Below, in pieces: positions 7,720-10,417 of a stretch of DNA of 10,417 bases (positions within the stretch are counted from its first letter, which is position 1; every line of letters begins with the position of its first letter). The translations under genes were made by a program, and so were the position numbers. Location: positions 1 through 10,417 of the forward strand of contig CACYDL010000238.1 of assembly GCA_902773195.1 (NCBI GenBank), in the 5' to 3' direction. The notes beneath the pieces were generated by a model, which was not told the origin of the DNA, did no database searches, and saw only the letters and a list, made by a program, of their open reading frames with translations. Origin of the DNA: an uncultured Lachnospiraceae bacterium (GTDB lineage Bacteria; Bacillota_A; Clostridia; Lachnospirales; Lachnospiraceae).

Positions 7720-7756
7720 CCGGATTTCCGGAGAAGGAATCCGGCCGCGAGGCCGG
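7720..7756 (+). other. Two overlapping alternative hairpins between the protease and guanine deaminase genes
   Basis: Directly after the protease stop, CCGGATTTCC (7720-7729) can pair with GGAATCCGG (7736-7744), with one bulged T. The bases CCGG at 7741-7744 also begin a second perfect stem, CCGGCC (7741-7746) with GGCCGG (7751-7756), closed by a GCGA loop of the stable GNRA type. The two stems share bases and so exclude each other. No T-run follows either, so intrinsic termination is unlikely; mRNA 3'-end protection or a pause site is possible. The rest of the 112-bp gap shows only the ribosome site of the next gene. Confidence 0.4.
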
Positions 7757-7816
7757 GGATCCGTCATCCGGACCGCAGGCCCGCCCGGACCGAAAAGCCC
7801 GGCGGACACAGAAATC

Positions 7817-7824
7817 AGGGAGGA
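7817..7824 (+). promoter_or_regulatory. Ribosome binding site for the GTG start of guanine deaminase
   Basis: AGGGAGGA lies 7 bp before the GTG at 7832 and supports that non-ATG start. The first in-frame ATG (7859) is 27 bp further on and has no comparable site, and the first residues NIEIYHG fit the opening strand of amidohydrolases. Confidence 0.75.
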
Positions 7825-7831
7825 ACAGCGC

Positions 7832-9118
7832 GTGAATATCGAGATCTATCACGGAAGCATGGCGACTTCGCCGGCGATGGGGGAACTGGTCTGCCGGGAG
7901 AACGTCTATGTGGCGGTGGAAAACAGCGTCATCGAGGGGATCTATGAGGAATTTCCGGCCAAATTCAAGGGAATTCCGGTGACGGAGCTGGGCAGCGGGA
8001 TCCTGATTCCGGCTTTTTCGGATCTCCATATCCACGCCTCCCAGTTTACGGAGCGGGGCGTCGGGATGGACTGCCTTCTCTTCGACTGGCTGAACAATTA
8101 CACATTTCCCCAGGAGGCCGGCTTCGCGTCGGAGGAATACGCGGAGAAGATCTATCCGCAGGTGATCCGGGAGCTGCTGCGCCACGGGACCATGCACGCC
8201 AGTTTCTTCACGACGATCCATTACGACGCCTGCGATCTCTTCTTCCGCCTGCTGCAGAAGAGCGGCATGTACGCCTTTACGGGCAAAGTCAACATGGACA
8301 TGAACGCCCCGGACTACCTGACCGAGGACACGGAGACGTCCCTCCGGGAGACGGACCGGTTCGCGGCGGAGCACAGCGGCGACTCCCATGTGAAGCCGAT
8401 CCTGACCCCGCGGTTCGCGCCGACCTGCAGCGAGGCGCTTCTGAAGGGGATGGCGGAGATCGGAAAAAGACGACAGATCGGCCTGCAGACCCATCTGGTG
8501 GAATCCCGGGCGGAATCCGCCTGGACCAAGGAGCTTTTCCCGCAGTACCGCACGGACGGGGACATCTACGAGCGGCTGGGCTTCCTGGACAACGGCCCCG
8601 TGATCTTTGCCCACGTGATCTTTCCGGAGAGGACGGACATCGAGATCCTGAAGCGGCATGGATGCATGTCGGTGCACTGCCCCGACGCCACCACGAATAT
8701 CACCGCCGGGATCATGCCGGTGAGCGGCCTCTGCGCCGAGGGCCTCTCCGTCTCGCTGGGCTCCGATATCGGCGGCGGTCACGGCGCCGCCGTCTACCGT
8801 CAGGCCGGCCGCGCGGTGCAGCTGTCCAAGATGAAGGAATTCTACGAGCCGGATTATCACAGGATCACCTTCGCGGACGCCTTCTACATGGCGACCGCCG
8901 CGGGAGGAAGCGTGTTTGGAAAGATGGGGCAGCTGAGGGAAGGCTACCGGTTCAACGCGCTCGTGATCGACGGCCTCGAGGACGGGGGACTTGCGGGAAC
9001 GGACGCGGCCCACAGCGTTCCCGAGCTTCTGGAGCGGTTCTGCTATGTCGGCGACGACCGGAATATCGTCAGGAGATTTCTGGACGGGAAAGAGATCGAC
9101 GTGGACGCGCTCTTCTGA
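7832..9118 (+). CDS. guaD: Guanine deaminase (amidohydrolase family)
   Basis: The likely product hydrolyses guanine to xanthine and ammonia in the cytoplasm, a purine salvage and catabolism step. The 428-residue length fits the family (E. coli GuaD 439, human 454 from memory). It is a metal-dependent amidohydrolase barrel. The metal-binding set appears complete: H66 and H68 in DLHIHA, H221 with catalytic E224 in THLVES, H261 in FAHVI and D312 in GSDIGG. Order and spacing match known guanine deaminases, as does TPRFAPTCS before the third histidine. Other residues differ from the best-known forms (FSDLHIHASQF for the usual GLVDTHIHAPQ type; GGGHGAAVYRQAGRAVQ after the aspartate), so a related deaminase is possible. 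Examples are enzymes acting on other purines, pterins or S-adenosylhomocysteine-like substrates. It starts with GTG. No purine riboswitch is evident upstream, and no xanthine dehydrogenase or permease gene is in the window. Transcription should end at the bidirectional hairpin at 9231-9277. Confidence 0.85.
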   Translation: MNIEIYHGSMATSPAMGELVCRENVYVAVENSVIEGIYEEFPAKFKGIPVTELGSGILIPAFSDLHIHASQFTERGVGMDCLLFDWLNNYTFPQEAGFASEEYAEKIYPQVIRELLRHGTMHASFFTTIHYDACDLFFRLLQKSGMYAFTGKVNMDMNAPDYLTEDTETSLRETDRFAAEHSGDSHVKPILTPRFAPTCSEALLKGMAEIGKRRQIGLQTHLVESRAESAWTKELFPQYRTDGDIYERLGFLDNGPVIFAHVIFPERTDIEILKRHGCMSVHCPDATTNITAGIMPVSGLCAEGLSVSLGSDIGGGHGAAVYRQAGRAVQLSKMKEFYEPDYHRITFADAFYMATAAGGSVFGKMGQLREGYRFNALVIDGLEDGGLAGTDAAHSVPELLERFCYVGDDRNIVRRFLDGKEIDVDALF

Positions 9119-9154
9119 GGACGAAGAGACGGTGAAGCTCCGGAGGAAAAGAGT

Positions 9155-9219
9155 CGGGGATGCCCCGGGGGAACAGATACGGAGATGCCCCGCAGGGGAA
9201 AGAGACGGGATATCCGGAC
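9155..9219. repeat. Degenerate direct repeat with a period near 25 bp
   Basis: In the gap after guanine deaminase, CGGGGATGCCCCG at 9155 recurs as CGGAGATGCCCCG at 9180 (one mismatch in 13). It recurs more loosely as CGGGATATCCGG at 9206. The similarity continues past the first two cores as a GGGGAA-A-GA stretch, with a small indel. The first core can fold on itself (GGGG-ATG-CCCC), and the third contains the palindrome GGATATCC. This probably represents an old tandem duplication. I see no gene in 9119-9231. Confidence 0.5.
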
Positions 9220-9230
9220 GGTCCTGAACG

Positions 9231-9277
9231 GAAAAGAAGGCCCGTGGGTTTTTTGCGAACCCATGAGCCTTCTTTTT
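9231..9277. terminator. Bidirectional intrinsic terminator between convergent genes
   Basis: Arms 9232-9250 and 9258-9276 form a 19-position stem broken only by one C-A mismatch (9242/9266), plus one G-T pair inside. A 7-base loop, TTTTGCG, joins them. The right arm ends in CTTTTT and the left arm begins AAAAG, so each strand ends with a U-run when transcribed. This is the classic form of a two-way terminator. It serves guanine deaminase (stop 113 bp upstream on the plus strand) and the putative beta-galactosidase (stop about 89 bp away on the minus strand). Confidence 0.9.
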
Positions 9278-9290
9278 GTGCCGCGGAACA

Positions 9291-9386
9291 GCTTTCTTTT
9301 AATGGCGCCGCTTTTTTAATGACACGTTTTTTTGGCGAGGCTTCTTTTAATGCCGCTGACTTTTTTCACAGCCCGCTTTTACGGCT
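9291..9386. repeat. T-tract array with a period near 16 bp
   Basis: Six consecutive 16-bp blocks beginning at 9291, 9307, 9323, 9339, 9355 and 9371 each carry a run of four to seven T near the middle, flanked by G/C-rich bases. Run centres are about 9298, 9314, 9330, 9346, 9363 and 9378. Blocks 1, 2 and 4 share CTTTTTAATG-like cores (TTTTAATG at 9297-9304 and 9345-9352; TTTTTTAATGA ending at 9322). The last block and part of the fifth extend into the 3' end of the minus-strand gene. On that strand's mRNA the array would be an A-rich 3' untranslated segment just before the terminator. The surrounding DNA is strongly GC-rich, so the T-runs stand out. The blocks are too degenerate to be a recent tandem repeat. 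The function, if any, is unknown. Confidence 0.55.
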
Positions 9387-10417
9387 CAGCGGGAACGGAA
9401 TCTCAAAGACCGCGGCGGTCGAAACCTCTCTGACCGCCATGGCGGGTCCTGCACTGAAATCCGGCCGGGTCTCCAGAAAGACGGGCGTATCCGGAAACAG
9501 CGGGTGTACCGTCAGCTCGAACTCCGCCTTCCCGCGATCCGCGAAATGACGGACACCTGTCTCCCAGACCTGTCCGGTGTAGAAATTGTCCGCCGCCCGC
9601 CTGTCGGAGCGGAGCGGTTTTTCACAGCGGTCCGGCTGTCTGAGCTCGGCGCTCTCTCCCTCGTAGCGGATGAGGAGCAGCGCCTCCTCGAGGCCGGGCT
9701 GAATCCCGGAGACGCTGAGACGGCAGCGCAGGGGTCCGGGGGAACGGCCCTCTTTCGCGCGGCCCGGGAGATCCGGGCTCTCCGGAAGATCCCCGCGGTC
9801 TCCGGCGCCGTATCTGCCGCCGGAGGACGGAGCGTCCGCCGGCTCCTCCGGGGAGAGGCATGCCTCCAGGGGATTGACGAGGGTTCCTTCGTACTCGTAG
9901 ACAGCGAAGCACCCGTCGTCGTCCCTGCGCGTGAAGCCCTCGGGGCAGCGGGGCAGCGCCGGAAAGGCGCGGACCGCCGGCCGGCATTCCGCTGTCACGA
10001 CGGAGCGCAGGAACGGGAGAACACGCTCTCCCCGTCCTTCCCTTCCGTTCACGGAGGGCTCCTCCGTCAGCGAAGCGGCCTTCTCCGTGCTTCCGTCGGG
10101 CGCGGCTTCCGCCCCGATGAGATCGTCTCCCTCCCCGGTGATCAGGAGGTAGCCGCAGCCGCCGATCGTGATTTTTACCGCCCGGAGGGCGTCTTCCTCC
10201 CCCAGGGTGAGGAGGCGGATGCCGGCCTCCTCCGGCCGCCGGTCGGTTCTGTAGTCCGGAGAGGAGCCGTTTCCCTTCGTGTAGAACACGTAGGTCGTGT
10301 ACTCATTCCCGGGAAGAATGCACAGAGGAACCGCCTTCGCGGTGAGGAGAAGGACGTCTCCGTCCTTTCCGGCGGGGCCGTCCGGATGAGGCGGCCTATT
10401 TTCCGTATGAAGCGGCG
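9366..10417 (-). CDS. C-terminal part of a putative GH35-type beta-galactosidase (5' end beyond window)
   Basis: The minus-strand frame is open from the right edge to a TGA at 9366-9368, about 350 codons. A GTG at 10289 is not the likely start, because the frame continues upstream with protein-like sequence (AVPLCILPGNEYTTYVFYT). No catalytic domain is visible. The call rests on the C-terminal jelly-roll-like segment: ALLLIRYEGESAEL, then DNFYTGQVWETGVRHF (+ strand about 9543-9590), then FELTVHPLFPDTPVFLE. This resembles the end of GH35 beta-galactosidases as I remember them (family pattern DNFYxGxPWEIGLKRF ... DAPIYL). Such enzymes release terminal beta-galactose. Three charged, low-complexity stretches interrupt it (+ strand about 10020-10121, 9729-9854 and 9597-9641), rich in Gly, Pro, Asp, Glu and Arg, so the domain is longer than expected. 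The stop lies within the T-tract array, and the bidirectional terminator follows. Other glycosidases sharing this accessory domain remain possible. Confidence 0.6.
   Translation of the reverse strand, partial: PLHTENRPPHPDGPAGKDGDVLLLTAKAVPLCILPGNEYTTYVFYTKGNGSSPDYRTDRRPEEAGIRLLTLGEEDALRAVKITIGGCGYLLITGEGDDLIGAEAAPDGSTEKAASLTEEPSVNGREGRGERVLPFLRSVVTAECRPAVRAFPALPRCPEGFTRRDDDGCFAVYEYEGTLVNPLEACLSPEEPADAPSSGGRYGAGDRGDLPESPDLPGRAKEGRSPGPLRCRLSVSGIQPGLEEALLLIRYEGESAELRQPDRCEKPLRSDRRAADNFYTGQVWETGVRHFADRGKAEFELTVHPLFPDTPVFLETRPDFSAGPAMAVREVSTAAVFEIPFPLSRKSGL

Noticed and set aside
7720..7831. Possible purine riboswitch ahead of guanine deaminase
   Set aside because: None of the conserved purine-aptamer core or loop sequences are present; only GC-rich hairpins are visible.
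6196..9013. Two long minus-strand open frames (6196-7809 and 7709-9013) opposite the protease and guanine deaminase genes
   Set aside because: Both are antisense to genes with complete catalytic motifs and show the same shadow composition.
9160..9549. 129-codon plus-strand frame across the convergent gap
   Set aside because: It runs through the bidirectional terminator, the T-tract array and the antisense of the glycosidase gene, has no good ribosome site and no recognisable domain.
1..10417. CRISPR arrays, transposases, phage genes, toxin-antitoxin pairs, tRNA or rRNA genes
   Set aside because: None could be recognised on either strand; the window reads as ordinary chromosomal content.

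Overview
The window looks like chromosomal DNA of a GC-rich Bacillota (Firmicutes), most likely a high-GC member of the Lachnospiraceae or a close relative. The grounds are strong GGAGG-type ribosome binding sites before nearly every gene, the gyrB-gyrA order with a 12-bp gap, and a gyrase subunit A whose sequence resembles the Lachnospiraceae type. The taxonomic call is recall plus inference; no search was run.

Layout. 1-3058: the 3' end of gyrB followed by complete gyrA, closed by a hairpin terminator at 3076-3102. In many Firmicutes this pair sits close to dnaA-dnaN-recF and the replication origin, so the window may be origin-proximal. 3204-9118: six genes on the same strand with gaps of 15 to 112 bp. 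They are a Gfo/Idh/MocA oxidoreductase, a DUF985/cupin_5 protein, an exported or membrane-anchored alpha/beta hydrolase, a small DUF2007-type protein, a secreted subtilisin-like protease with a C-terminal bacterial Ig-like domain, and a guanine deaminase. 9119-9365: a non-coding convergent gap holding a degenerate 25-bp repeat, a strong bidirectional terminator and a T-tract array with a period near 16 bp. 9366-10417, minus strand: the C-terminal part of what looks like a GH35-type beta-galactosidase. It is open to the right edge, so its start lies outside the window.

How the genes work together. GyrB and GyrA form the gyrase heterotetramer. The six genes after the gyrA terminator do not form one obvious pathway. 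Tight spacing and possible translational coupling suggest co-transcription, at least of the hydrolase, DUF2007 and protease genes. The mixture (sugar-type dehydrogenase, cupin, two exported hydrolytic proteins, purine salvage, glycosidase) reads as ordinary metabolic and surface content.

I did not find a convincing new defence, mobile or regulatory system. The most unusual non-coding structure is the convergent intergenic region at 9119-9386. The most notable protein detail is glycine in GyrA at the position of the acidic quinolone-contact residue.
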